Notes: generated from the letters alone by a model not told the origin. Shown: positions 26,137-34,312, counted from the first letter of the stretch. The stretch is 43,353 bases of DNA from an uncultured Collinsella sp. (GCA_905213265.1 CAJMHR010000020.1:1-43353), one strand, 5' to 3'. Program-made: numbers and translations.

Positions 26137-26319
26137 CTACTCCTCTACAATCTCGACAAGGTGCTTGACCTTGAAGATCATGCCGCGGACGGACTCGTTG
26201 TCAGCAATCTCGCGAACCTCGCGGATCCTGTGGAGACCGAGGGCACGGACAGTACGGACCTGGTCCTGCTTGCAACCGTTGGTGCTGCGGACCTGCTTGA
26301 TCTTGATGGTGTCAGCCAT
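26137..26319 (-). CDS. rpmD: 50S ribosomal protein L30
   Basis: The protein has 60 residues, a small two-helix, three-strand protein. IKIKQVRSTNGCKQDQVRT and LGLHRIREVREIADNESVRG match the family, and the end MIFKVKHLVEIVEE is standard. The gene is 2 nt after rpsE. Confidence 0.95.
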   Translation of the reverse strand: MADTIKIKQVRSTNGCKQDQVRTVRALGLHRIREVREIADNESVRGMIFKVKHLVEIVEE

Positions 26320-26321
26320 GC

Positions 26322-26846
26322 TTAGTTCTCCTTACCGACGAACATCTCGGAGACCGTCAGGCCACGGCGAGCCGCGACGTCCTCAGGGCTGGAGAGCTCC
26401 TTGAGGCCCTCGACGGCAGCCTTGATGATGTTGAGGCCGTTGTCGGTACCGAGGGACTTGGACAGGACGTTCTTGATGCCAGCAAGCTCAAAGAGGGGAC
26501 GCACAGCGCCGCCGGCGATAACGCCGGTACCCTCGACAGCGGGCTTGATGATGATGCGGCCGGCACCAAAGTGGCCGAGAACCTCGTGCGGGATGGTGCC
26601 CTGCTCGGTCACCGGCACGTGGAACATGCTCTTCTTGGCATCGAGAGACGCCTTGGAGATGGCCATGGGCACCTCAGCGGACTTGCCCATGCCAACGCCG
26701 ACGTTGCCCTTGCCGTCGCCAACGACGACGAGAGCGACGAGGCTCATGCGACGACCACCCTTGACGGTCTTCGACACGCGGTTGATGTAAACGACGCGCT
26801 CCTCGAACTCGGAGGCCTCGCGCTGCTGCTTCTGATTACGAGCCAT
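26322..26846 (-). CDS. rpsE: 30S ribosomal protein S5
   Basis: The protein has 174 residues and helps maintain decoding fidelity. The N-terminal double-stranded RNA-binding domain contains RVVYINRVSKTVKGGRRMSL and GDGKGNVGVGMGKSAEVP. The C-terminal domain contains AGGAVRPLFELAGIKNVLSK. The position between rplR and rpmD is standard. Confidence 0.97.
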   Translation of the reverse strand: MARNQKQQREASEFEERVVYINRVSKTVKGGRRMSLVALVVVGDGKGNVGVGMGKSAEVPMAISKASLDAKKSMFHVPVTEQGTIPHEVLGHFGAGRIIIKPAVEGTGVIAGGAVRPLFELAGIKNVLSKSLGTDNGLNIIKAAVEGLKELSSPEDVAARRGLTVSEMFVGKEN

Positions 26847-26860
26847 GTGCTACATACCTC

Positions 26861-27229
26861 CTAGAACTCGAGACCGGCGGCACGAGCACCGTCGGCGAGG
26901 GCCTTGACGCGGCCATGGTAGATACGGCCACCACGATCGAAAGCGACCTTGGTGATGCCGGCCTCGATGGCACGCTTGCCAACGAGCTGACCGACCTTCT
27001 CCGCAGCCTCCTTGTTCGAGGTGTGGGTGCCCTTGAACTCGGCCTCGAGGGTCGAGGCGGAGACGAGCGTCAGGCTGGAGCCCTTGCTGTCGTCGATGAT
27101 CTGGGCATAGATGTTGGCGTTAGTACGGGTCACGCGAAGACGCGGACGCTCGGCGGTACCCGAGACCTTGCCGCGAACACGACGCTGACGACGCTTGAGG
27201 CCTTCCAGCTTCGCCTTATGCTTGTTCAT
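26861..27229 (-). CDS. rplR: 50S ribosomal protein L18
   Basis: The protein has 122 residues and binds 5S rRNA together with L5. RRQRRVRGKVSGTAERPRLR and NIYAQIIDDSKGSSL mark the N-terminal half, and FDRGGRIYHGRVKALADGAR the C-terminal signature. It follows rplF after a 75-nt gap, wider than usual for this operon. Confidence 0.97.
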   Translation of the reverse strand: MNKHKAKLEGLKRRQRRVRGKVSGTAERPRLRVTRTNANIYAQIIDDSKGSSLTLVSASTLEAEFKGTHTSNKEAAEKVGQLVGKRAIEAGITKVAFDRGGRIYHGRVKALADGARAAGLEF

Positions 27230-27304
27230 ACGTAAACTCCTAAAAAGGTTGATCTTGCCAGCACCTAACGGGGTGCTGGTCTTATGCGAGTGAGTCGGTT
27301 ACGA

Positions 27305-27841
27305 CTACTTGGCGGCCTTACCCAGCTTGCGGCGGATGTGCTCGCCGACATAGTGGATACCCTTGCCCTTGTAAGGCTCGGGAGGACGATGGCCGCGGAT
27401 CTCAGCGGCGATCTGACCGACCTGCTGCTTGTTGATACCCTTGACGTTCACGTGGGTGTTGTCGGGAACCTCGAAGGTGATGCCCTCGGGAGCCTCGACG
27501 ATCACGGGGTGCGAGAAGCCCAGGGAGAACTCGAGGCTCTTGCCCTTCTGCTGCACGCGGTAACCGACGCCGGCGAGCTCGAGCTTCTTCTCGAAGCCCT
27601 CGGAAACGCCAACAACCATGTTGTGGATGAGGGCGCGGGTGAGGCCGTGGCGGGCACGGGTCTCACGCTCGTCGTCGGGACGGGAAACGGTGAGGACGTT
27701 GTCCTCGACGTTGATAGCGAGCTTCTCAAAGACATCGAGCTCGAGCTGGCCCTTGGGGCCCTTGACGACAACGTTGTTGCCGTTGACTGCCACTTCGACT
27801 CCGGCGGGAATCTGGACAGGCTTATTACCGATACGAGACAC
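27305..27841 (-). CDS. rplF: 50S ribosomal protein L6
   Basis: The protein has 178 residues, two repeated domains near the base of the L7/L12 stalk. SRIGNKPVQIPAGVEV starts the protein, and the second-domain signature PEPYKGKGIHYVGEHIRRK is complete at the C-terminus. Position after rpsH is standard. Confidence 0.97.
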   Translation of the reverse strand: MSRIGNKPVQIPAGVEVAVNGNNVVVKGPKGQLELDVFEKLAINVEDNVLTVSRPDDERETRARHGLTRALIHNMVVGVSEGFEKKLELAGVGYRVQQKGKSLEFSLGFSHPVIVEAPEGITFEVPDNTHVNVKGINKQQVGQIAAEIRGHRPPEPYKGKGIHYVGEHIRRKLGKAAK

Positions 27842-27874
27842 GGTGATCTCCTTTCCTTCTACCTACCGAGCGAA

Positions 27875-28273
27875 TTACCAGACGTAAGCGATAATCTCGC
27901 CGCCGACGTTGTGCTTGCGAGCATCGCGGTCGGTCATGACGCCATGGCTGGTGGAAATAATGGCGGTACCAAGGCCACCGCGGACGCGGGGCATGTCGGC
28001 AACGCCGGTGTACTTACGCAGGCCCGGCTTGGAAATGCGGCGGATGCCGTTGATGACCTTAGCCTTCTTGGGACCATACTTAAGCGTGATGTGCAGAGTC
28101 TTCTGGGGAACGGTGTCCTCGACATCGTAGCCCTCGATGTAGCCCTCCTCGTGCAGAACACGAGCGATCTCGACGAGCTTCTTGCTGCTCGGCATGGAGA
28201 CCGTGGCCTTGTTCACAGAGTTAGCGTTACGGATGCGCGTAAGCATATCTGCGATCGGGTCTGTAAGGTTCAT
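27875..28273 (-). CDS. rpsH: 30S ribosomal protein S8
   Basis: The protein has 132 residues. It is a primary binder of the central domain of 16S rRNA. DPIADMLTRIRNAN at the N-terminus and VRGGLGTAIISTSHGVMTDR at the C-terminus are diagnostic. The 119-nt leader between rpsZ and this gene has a hairpin, CTTCGCCG (28315-28322) with CGGCAAAG (28330-28337, one A-C mismatch). In E. coli S8 represses the spc operon at the rplE start. No S8 site was identified here. Confidence 0.97.
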   Translation of the reverse strand: MNLTDPIADMLTRIRNANSVNKATVSMPSSKKLVEIARVLHEEGYIEGYDVEDTVPQKTLHITLKYGPKKAKVINGIRRISKPGLRKYTGVADMPRVRGGLGTAIISTSHGVMTDRDARKHNVGGEIIAYVW

Positions 28274-28392
28274 ACAGATTCTCCTTCGTTCTTGATGAAC
28301 ACGTGCTCTTGGTTCTTCGCCGCCCTTAACGGCAAAGCCTTTTTAGCGCGTTTTCCCTGTTCCAAACTGATGCTTGAAACGCTGGTAGTGAC

Positions 28393-28578
28393 TTACCAGC
28401 TGGCCTTCTTAACGCCGGGAAGCTCGCCCTTGAGTGCAAGCTCGCGGAAGCAGACACGGCACAGGCCGAACTTGCGGTACACAGAGTGCGGACGGCCGCA
28501 GCGCTGGCAGCGCGTGTACTCACGAGTAGAGAACTTCTGCTTGCGATTGCACTTGACGATCATCGATGTCTTAGCCAC
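28393..28578 (-). CDS. rpsZ: 30S ribosomal protein S14, zinc type
   Basis: The protein has 61 residues, the short C+ form of S14. Zinc ligands are two CxxC pairs, CQRCG and CRVCF. AKTSMIVKCNRKQKFSTREY and the end ELPGVKKASW are typical. Start is the GTG at 28578 with AGGAGG 8 nt before it. Between rplE and rpsH as usual. Confidence 0.97.
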   Translation of the reverse strand: MAKTSMIVKCNRKQKFSTREYTRCQRCGRPHSVYRKFGLCRVCFRELALKGELPGVKKASW

Positions 28579-28657
28579 TTATATCCTCCTCACATAGAGT
28601 ATTGTTCGCCCCAAGCGCCGCCCCCTTGTGAGAACGGCGCTTATAGGGCAGGTGAAC

Positions 28658-29215
28658 CTATTTCTTGAACGGGAAACCGAAGGCGTCCAGAAGGGCCTTG
28701 GCCTCCTCATCGGTGTTGGCGGTGGTCACGAAAGTGATGTCCATACCACGCTGGTGATCGACGGAGTCGAAGTCGATCTCGGGGAAGATGAGCTGCTCGG
28801 TGACGCCCATGGAGAAGTTACCACGGCCGTCGAAGCTCTTGGCGGAGATGCCGCGGAAGTCGCGGATACGGGGGATCGCGACGGAGGTCAGACGATCGAA
28901 GAACTCCCACATACGGTCGCCACGCAGGGTAACCTTGCAGCCGATCGGCATACCAGCGCGCAGGCGGAAGGTAGCGATGGACTTGCGGGCACGGGTGATC
29001 ATCGGCTGCTGGCCGGTGATGGCGCGCAGGTCGCGCACGGCACCGTCGATGGCCTTGGAATCGGTAGCGGCCTCGCCGACACCCATGTTCACGACGATCT
29101 TCTCAAACTTGGGGATCATCATGACGTTCTCGTACTGGAACTTGTCCTGAAGCTGCTGCTTGACCTCGTTGTTGTACTTGGTCTTCAGACGCGGCACATA
29201 CTTCTCTTCTGCCAT
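28658..29215 (-). CDS. rplE: 50S ribosomal protein L5
   Basis: The protein has 185 residues and binds 5S rRNA and the P-site tRNA. KIVVNMGVGEAATDSKAIDG, PMITRARKSIATFRLRAGMP and GCKVTLRGDRMWEF are diagnostic. GAAGGAG precedes the ATG. It is the first gene of the block here: rplX (L24) and rplN, which normally stand directly upstream, are missing, and a promoter-like sequence with a leader of about 130 nt takes their place. Confidence 0.97.
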   Translation of the reverse strand: MAEEKYVPRLKTKYNNEVKQQLQDKFQYENVMMIPKFEKIVVNMGVGEAATDSKAIDGAVRDLRAITGQQPMITRARKSIATFRLRAGMPIGCKVTLRGDRMWEFFDRLTSVAIPRIRDFRGISAKSFDGRGNFSMGVTEQLIFPEIDFDSVDHQRGMDITFVTTANTDEEAKALLDAFGFPFKK

Positions 29216-29352
29216 TGTTCACTCCTTCTTGGGGTTTTAAGCACGGGGCGTGGCCACGGTGGGTTGTCCTCGTGCCTCCTGACTGCATCCGCGCCGCTCA
29301 TGGCATTTCGCGGTTTGGACTCGACGCAGCAGGAGCCGACAAAACAATCGGT

Positions 29353-29381
29353 ACTATACGCGCATCGGGAGCGTATTTCCA
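29353..29381 (-). promoter_or_regulatory. Candidate promoter ahead of rplE
   Basis: On the minus strand TGGAAA (29376-29381) and TATAGT (29353-29358) are 17 nt apart. This would give a leader of about 130 nt before the rplE ATG. I see no protein-coding remnant of rplX in the leader (29216-29345). Confidence 0.55.
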
Positions 29382-29442
29382 GAAAAACCTCGTCTGCCTG
29401 CACAACTCCACAACTCCCCCGCACAAATGGGTCCCAAAAAGC

Positions 29443-29510
29443 AGTTGCGGTGAAATAGGGACTGTTGGGCGGCCTAACAGGCTTAAACAATCCGTATTTC
29501 ACCGCAACTT
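29443..29510. repeat. Palindromic intergenic repeat, copy 1
   Basis: Arms start AGTTGCGGTGAAATA on one side and end TATTTCACCGCAACTT on the other, with a few mismatches towards the centre, and an inner GCCT/AGGC stem. It shares its arm sequence with the perfect copy at 32225-32299. It stands between the XdhC-family gene stop and the rplE promoter and may serve as a terminator. Confidence 0.85.
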
Positions 29511-29527
29511 AATTGGTGGGGATACGA

Positions 29528-30571
29528 TTAGCGCTTGCGGGGGACGAGCTTGGTGCGGCGCAGGTGGATCATCTCGGCGGCGATGGAGATGGCGATCTCC
29601 TCGGGGTCCTCAGCCTCGATGGCAACGCCGATCGGCAGGTGCAACTCGTCGATTTGCTCCTGCGTAAAGCCCTCCTGCTCCAAGCGGGCGCGCACAAAGG
29701 CCGTCTTACGGCGCGAGCCCAGGCAGCCCAGGTAGGCGGGTTTGGCGCGCATGGCCTGAATCACCACGTCGATATCGGACTTGTGGCCCGCCGTGGCGAC
29801 GACCACCAGGTCGCGCGGGCCGATGGGGCACTGCTTGCTCAGGCTCTTGTAGTCGACCAGACGACGGTCGTAGACACCGGGCACCCATTCGGGGGTCAAC
29901 GTGCCGGGGCGGTCGTCGCACGCTACAACGGCAAAGCCCGCCGCCGTGAGCACCCGCGCCGTCGCGGCGCCCACGTGGCCGCAGCCAAAGATATAGGTCA
30001 GGCCCTCGGGGCAGAGCGTCTCGATGTGCGCCGGGGAAATCTCGGAGGCGGCGTTGGTGTAGGTGACCTTACTCCCCTCCTCCACCAGTGAAAGCCCGGG
30101 GCAGCCCGCAATGGTGCGGCGCGATTGCTCGCCATGGTACCCGGCCACATCGCCCTCGAGCGCGCTTGCGATAAACGGCTCAAAGTCGATGACGAAGTCG
30201 CCGATGCGCCGATAGGCCAAGACGTCGGCAATTTCCTGGAACAACAGTGCCTGGGTCGCATCCAGATGCAGATAGCACAGGCAGATGGCTCCGCCGCAGA
30301 TCATGCCGGTATCGGAGTTCTCGCCGCCCATGGTGTAGCGGACCAGACGCGATTGACCCCCGGCCAGCAGCTCGCGCGCCTCGTTCAGCGCAAAGAGCTC
30401 GATCTTGCCGCCGCCGATGGTGCCCGCCTGGCTACCGTCGGCAAAGACGGCCATCCAGGCGCCCACACCGCGCGGCGACGACCCCGCCGTGCCGGCCACG
30501 ACCACCAGCTCGCACGTCTCGCCAGCACGCAGGGCGACAAGCGCAGCATTCACAACATCGAGCTTTTCCAT
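29528..30571 (-). CDS. XdhC/CoxI family molybdenum-hydroxylase maturation protein
   Basis: The protein has 347 residues. XdhC proteins insert or sulfurate the molybdenum cofactor of xanthine dehydrogenase-type enzymes. The N-terminal XdhC/CoxI domain contains VVAGTAGSSPRGVGAWM and GTIGGGKIE. The C-terminal Rossmann domain contains YIFGCGHVGAATARVL near residue 195, DDRP, and CLGSRRK. It lies 9 nt downstream of yqeB, which points to selenium-dependent hydroxylase maturation. The structural hydroxylase subunits are not in the window. AAGGCGG precedes the ATG. Confidence 0.88.
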   Translation of the reverse strand: MEKLDVVNAALVALRAGETCELVVVAGTAGSSPRGVGAWMAVFADGSQAGTIGGGKIELFALNEARELLAGGQSRLVRYTMGGENSDTGMICGGAICLCYLHLDATQALLFQEIADVLAYRRIGDFVIDFEPFIASALEGDVAGYHGEQSRRTIAGCPGLSLVEEGSKVTYTNAASEISPAHIETLCPEGLTYIFGCGHVGAATARVLTAAGFAVVACDDRPGTLTPEWVPGVYDRRLVDYKSLSKQCPIGPRDLVVVATAGHKSDIDVVIQAMRAKPAYLGCLGSRRKTAFVRARLEQEGFTQEQIDELHLPIGVAIEAEDPEEIAISIAAEMIHLRRTKLVPRKR

Positions 30572-30580
30572 TGCCGCCTT

Positions 30581-31375
30581 CTATCTTCTAAAGACATCGG
30601 TGAGCATAGCGAGTGCCTCAAGCACGCCGCCGCCGACCGACGTCGCCTTGTCCGAAATGTAATTGATATAGCTGGCATCGCCGCGCGGGTCGACGTCGGC
30701 ACACTTAAAGCCCTCGGTCACCTGAACGCCGTCGGCCAAGAGGCCGCGCAGGCAACCATCGATCTGCGTGCACATGGGCGTATCGCCCGCGTAGCCAATC
30801 ACGTCTCCGGCGCTCACGATGTCGCCGATTGCTCGGTCGGACCGAAACACGCCGGCGACGGGGCTGTGGATAACGCGCTCTTTGCCATAGCCGGCGATAA
30901 TGCCCGGCACCCCCGTGTTGGGCTGGGGCGAACCTTGGGTAATGACACGGCCGAGAAAATGCCCGCGCATGGTCTCGACCACGGCGTCGCAGTCAACCGG
31001 CGCGGTAAAGCCCGGCCCCACAGCGATGACGGCAGGCGCCATGTCGCGCGTGGTGCCCAAGTTACGCTTGGCCAGAATCGCGTCGACCACAGCCGCGGGC
31101 TTAAGTTCGTCGAGCATCTTAGCCTGGGGGTCCACCACCACGGCGACATCCCCCGCTTGGGTAATCTCAAGCGCCTCGGCCGCCGTCTGCGCCAAGCGGG
31201 CGCGAATGCCCTCGACCTCGACCTCGCCCAAGCGAATGGCCTCGCAAAAACTGATTGTGCGACGGATGCACGTGGGGACCGCGATATCGGCCATGACAAC
31301 CGACACGCCAGCACGTACCAGACGGGCAGCGACACCCGTGGCGATATCGCCGGCGCCGCGAACATAAACGAGCAT
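30581..31375 (-). CDS. yqeB: Selenium-dependent molybdenum cofactor protein YqeB
   Basis: The protein has 264 residues (EF2563 family). VRGAGDIATGVAARLVRAG at the N-terminus is a dinucleotide-type glycine-rich turn, followed by PTCIRRTISFCEA, AVIAVGPGFTAP and a C-terminal region with RGDASYINYISDKA. yqeB is a marker gene of selenium-dependent molybdenum hydroxylases and accompanies yqeC and selD in many genomes. Its exact chemical role is unproven. GGGAGGT precedes the ATG. Overlapping frames on the same strand are shadows. Confidence 0.9.
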   Translation of the reverse strand: MLVYVRGAGDIATGVAARLVRAGVSVVMADIAVPTCIRRTISFCEAIRLGEVEVEGIRARLAQTAAEALEITQAGDVAVVVDPQAKMLDELKPAAVVDAILAKRNLGTTRDMAPAVIAVGPGFTAPVDCDAVVETMRGHFLGRVITQGSPQPNTGVPGIIAGYGKERVIHSPVAGVFRSDRAIGDIVSAGDVIGYAGDTPMCTQIDGCLRGLLADGVQVTEGFKCADVDPRGDASYINYISDKATSVGGGVLEALAMLTDVFRR

Positions 31376-31416
31376 TCCCGGGGCACCTCCCTGTGCTACG
31401 GTTTGAGCAGAGCAAA

Positions 31417-31463
31417 AGCGGTTCGACCGCTACTCTGATGATTATTTATTATCATAGTATTAT
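31417..31463. promoter_or_regulatory. yqeB/yqeC divergent control region
   Basis: The gap between the two start codons holds a palindrome AGCGGT-TCG-ACCGCT (31417-31431) and an AT-rich stretch with a -10-like TATTAT at 31458-31463 pointing to yqeC. No good -35 is seen at 17 nt. A shared operator is plausible because both genes serve the same pathway. Confidence 0.4.
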
Positions 31464-31477
31464 ACGGCGGTGAACAG

Positions 31478-32212
31478 ATGGAAACGGTTAGCGGCAATCT
31501 TGTCTCGGCGCTCAGGATCGAGCCGGGCATTACCGCGATTATCGGCAGCGGTGGCAAGTCGACCTTGCTAAAGACGCTCGGCCTTGAGCTTATGCGCGCT
31601 GGCGGCCGCGCGCTCCTCTGCACCACCACGCATATGTTCCCCGTCGCCGGCGTGCCGTGGGACGGGTCGAGCCGTCGCTTGGACGCCGCGCCTTGGAAGC
31701 CGGGTGCCTCGCATGTCCCCGGTTGCACCTGCGAGGCATGCGCGGGCATGAGCCGCGGAAGTATCTGCCAGGCGGGTGTTTTGGACCCGGAGACGGGCAA
31801 GCTCTCCTCCCCTGCCGAGCCGCTCAACGAGCTGGCGCAGCGCTATGACTATGTGTTGGCCGAGGCAGATGGCAGCAAGCGACTCCCGCTCAAGGCGCAT
31901 GCCGCCTGGGAGCCGGTGATTCCCGCCGCCGCGGCAAACGTTGTCTGGATCGTCGGCGCCTCGGGGCTCGGCAAGCCCGTCGCCGAGGTTGTCCACCGCC
32001 CCGAGCTCTTCTGCGAGCGCTGCGGCTGCGAGCCCACCGACATTGCCACCCCAGAGCGCGTCGCCATGGTGCTCAATGTCGAGCTGCGGATGCTGAGCCT
32101 CAACAATGCCCGCGTCATGCTCAACCAAGTCGACACGCTTGCCGACCCCACGATGGCCGACCGCTTTGAGGCCGCCCTCGGCCGCCCCCTCATCGCCACC
32201 AGCCTCAAATAG
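31478..32212 (+). CDS. yqeC: Selenium cofactor biosynthesis protein YqeC
   Basis: The protein has 244 residues and a P-loop at the N-terminus, IIGSGGKSTLLKTL, then LCTTTHMFP, and the family signature AEADGSKRLPLKAHAAWEP near residue 126. A middle insertion carries Cys residues (CTCEACAGM, CERCGCEP). YqeC is a marker for selenium-containing molybdenum hydroxylases. An NTP-dependent role in selenide insertion is proposed but not proven. Divergent from yqeB, and its 3' end faces the hydantoinase gene with a palindromic repeat between them. Confidence 0.92.
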   Translation: METVSGNLVSALRIEPGITAIIGSGGKSTLLKTLGLELMRAGGRALLCTTTHMFPVAGVPWDGSSRRLDAAPWKPGASHVPGCTCEACAGMSRGSICQAGVLDPETGKLSSPAEPLNELAQRYDYVLAEADGSKRLPLKAHAAWEPVIPAAAANVVWIVGASGLGKPVAEVVHRPELFCERCGCEPTDIATPERVAMVLNVELRMLSLNNARVMLNQVDTLADPTMADRFEAALGRPLIATSLK

Positions 32213-32224
32213 CCGGCCCCATCT

Positions 32225-32299
32225 CCTCAGTTGCGGTGAAATACGGACTGTTTGGCCGCCTGACGGCCGCAAACAGTCCGTATTTCACCGCAACTGAGG
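32225..32299. repeat. Palindromic intergenic repeat, copy 2 (29-bp perfect arms)
   Basis: Arms at 32225-32253 and 32271-32299 are exact reverse complements (core GTTGCGGTGAAATACGGACT), with an inner GGCCG/CGGCC stem. It sits exactly between two converging genes, so it may serve as a bidirectional terminator. A weaker copy is at 29443-29510. Confidence 0.92.
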
Positions 32300-32321
32300 A
32301 GGGGACACAGCATCTTTGCTG

Positions 32322-33689
32322 CTAGCGGGGGACGTAGCGGCCGGGTTGGGCTCCGGTGGGCTCGCCGTCGCGCGCGGCCAGCACGCCGTTCACAAACACA
32401 GCCTTGGCGCGGCCATGTGCCTCAAAGCCCTCGAGCGGCGTGTAGTCCACGGCCTGATGCTGCGTCGCCGCGCGAATGGTCCAGCGTGCCTTGGGATCCC
32501 ACACGCACACGTCGGCATCGGCGCCCTCGGCAAGACATCCCTTGCGCGGATACATGCCAAAGACGCGTGCCGGGTTCTCGCTCATCAGGCGGCAGAGATC
32601 CTCGGGGCCCAGTTGCCCTTCAAAGCTCGTGGCAATCGCGACGGGACGATGCTCCACACCGGGCCCGCCGTTGGGAATCGCACGGAAATCGTCGCGCCCA
32701 CGGTCCTTTTGCCCGTGCAGGTTAAAGCTGCAGTGGTCGGTCGCAATCGTATCGATCTCGCCGGCCACAAGCGCCTCGCGCAGTGCCGCACGGTCGCCGG
32801 CATGGCGCAGCGGCGGACTCATCACATACTTGGCACCCGCAAAGCCATCCTCTCCCTGCTCCAGATAACAGGTATCGTCAAGCATCAGATATTGAGGGCA
32901 GGTCTCGACATAGATATTCTTCTGCCCGCGCGCCTTGGCGGCACGAATGGCCTCGAGCCCCAGCTTGGTCGAAAGGTGCACCACGTTGACTGGGGCGTCG
33001 CCGGCCAGGTGCGCCAGATACAACAGACGGCTCACGGCCTCGGCCTCGCACACGTCCGGACGGCTGAGCGCGTGCCCCTCGGGCCCATGAATCCCCTGCT
33101 CGTACACGCGCTTCTGCAGTTCATTCACCAACGTGCCGTTCTCGCAATGCACGCAGAGGATACCGCCCAGGCGTTTGAGCTCCTCCAGTACCTCGAGCGT
33201 CTCGGCGTCGTCCAGGCGCAGATGGTCGTAGGCAAAGTAGGTCTTAAACGACGATACGCCTGCCTCGCGCATGGCCGAAAGATCGGCGCGGTTGCGCTCG
33301 TTCCACTCGGCGAGTGCCATATGAAGGGCGTAGTTGGCCGTGCAGGTTCCGTCGGCGCGGCGATGCCACTCGGCCAAGGCATCGGGCATGGTCACGCCGC
33401 GATCGGCCGTCGCGTAGTCCACAATGGTCGTCGTGCCGCCGCAGGCAGCCGCGCGCGTGCCGGTCTCAAAGCTATCGGCCGTCCAATCCATGCCAGTCCA
33501 GCACTGCATGTGCGTGTGGCCGTCGATAAAGCCGGGAAACACCCAGCAGCCCGCGGCATCCTCGACGGTATCGCCCTCGGCCGGCTCAATCGCCGCGACG
33601 ATCCGCACGATCTTATCGCCCTCCATAGCAAGATCGGCGCGGCGAAGTCCCTGTGGCGTCACGAGCGCGCCGTTTTTGATGATGATCAT
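32322..33689 (-). CDS. Dihydropyrimidinase/hydantoinase family amidohydrolase
   Basis: The protein has 455 residues, the HyuA (D-phenylhydantoinase) type found in the E. coli yge cluster. It hydrolyses cyclic ureides. Metal ligands are GFIDGHTHMQ near residue 57, the carbamylated Lys in SSFKTYFAYD near 150, His in CVHCENG and VVHLST, and Asp in TIATDHCSFN. It lies 9 nt upstream of nothing on its strand except the repeat, and 9 nt after ygfJ, so ygfJ and this gene form one transcript. In the purine locus it most likely opens the ring of a purine breakdown intermediate, as inferred for homologues in gut anaerobes. Confidence 0.9.
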   Translation of the reverse strand: MIIIKNGALVTPQGLRRADLAMEGDKIVRIVAAIEPAEGDTVEDAAGCWVFPGFIDGHTHMQCWTGMDWTADSFETGTRAAACGGTTTIVDYATADRGVTMPDALAEWHRRADGTCTANYALHMALAEWNERNRADLSAMREAGVSSFKTYFAYDHLRLDDAETLEVLEELKRLGGILCVHCENGTLVNELQKRVYEQGIHGPEGHALSRPDVCEAEAVSRLLYLAHLAGDAPVNVVHLSTKLGLEAIRAAKARGQKNIYVETCPQYLMLDDTCYLEQGEDGFAGAKYVMSPPLRHAGDRAALREALVAGEIDTIATDHCSFNLHGQKDRGRDDFRAIPNGGPGVEHRPVAIATSFEGQLGPEDLCRLMSENPARVFGMYPRKGCLAEGADADVCVWDPKARWTIRAATQHQAVDYTPLEGFEAHGRAKAVFVNGVLAARDGEPTGAQPGRYVPR

Positions 33690-33697
33690 GTTGCTCC

Positions 33698-34312
33698 TTA
33701 TTGATTAATACAGTTGGCCACGCGATCAAAATACGAGCAGGCAGCGATATGCTCCGTTATGCGTTGCTGTCCCTTGGCGGTATCGACGTCCCACAGCTCG
33801 TAGGCACGCGCCTCGACCAGCACCACGTCGATACGGCCCTTGAGAATCGAACCGCCGCCGTCCTTGCCCTCGAGACACATAAGTGCATCGAACAGTTCCG
33901 CCGGAAAGAGCACCGGGCTCGAAGGCTCACCGTTGCACGCAAGACGCACCGGATGCTTGCGGCCACGCTCGTCAAATGCACGAACCATAGCCTCAAAAGA
34001 ATCCGAACTCACGAGCGGCTGGTCGCCCGGCAAAAAGAGGCAGCCTTTCCAGTTGCGATCGACCCCCCACGAAAGGCCCGCACGGACGCTTTCGCTACGC
34101 AGCTCGCCATCGTGCAGCACGCACGGGCAATGCTTGTCCTCGCAAATCTGGGCGACCTCGGGCCAACGCGTCGAAACCACGACGTCAAAGCCCCGGGGAA
34201 CCGAATCGATGGTCCGGGCAATCAGCGGCTCGCCATAGATATCGGCAAGCATCTTGTTAGAGCCAAACCGCTTGCCCTCGCCCGAAGCCATAATGACGCA
34301 ACCAAGTTTCAT
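33698..34312 (-). CDS. ygfJ: MocA-like nucleotidyltransferase YgfJ
   Basis: The protein has 204 residues from the ATG at 34312, chosen because GGGGAGGT stands just before it. A longer frame to 34363 is rejected. The MobA-like nucleotidyltransferase fold starts with LGCVIMASGEGKRFGSNKML, and FLPGDQPLVSSD holds the metal-binding Asp. It would transfer CMP (MocA) to molybdopterin, giving the MCD form of the cofactor used by xanthine dehydrogenase-type enzymes. Gene context with yqeB, yqeC and XdhC supports this. Confidence 0.88.
   Translation of the reverse strand: MKLGCVIMASGEGKRFGSNKMLADIYGEPLIARTIDSVPRGFDVVVSTRWPEVAQICEDKHCPCVLHDGELRSESVRAGLSWGVDRNWKGCLFLPGDQPLVSSDSFEAMVRAFDERGRKHPVRLACNGEPSSPVLFPAELFDALMCLEGKDGGGSILKGRIDVVLVEARAYELWDVDTAKGQQRITEHIAACSYFDRVANCINQ

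Noticed and set aside
29185..29502. Short open frame between rplE and the XdhC-family gene, possible rplX remnant
   Set aside because: It begins inside the palindromic repeat, overlaps the rplE start in another frame, and has no L24-like sequence.
30814..31386. Alternative minus-strand frame overlapping yqeB
   Set aside because: Arg/Pro/Ser-rich shadow in another frame. The yqeB frame has the family motifs and the ribosome binding site.
32316..33704. 462-residue open frame opposite the hydantoinase gene
   Set aside because: Shadow of a gene with complete metal-binding motifs on the other strand.
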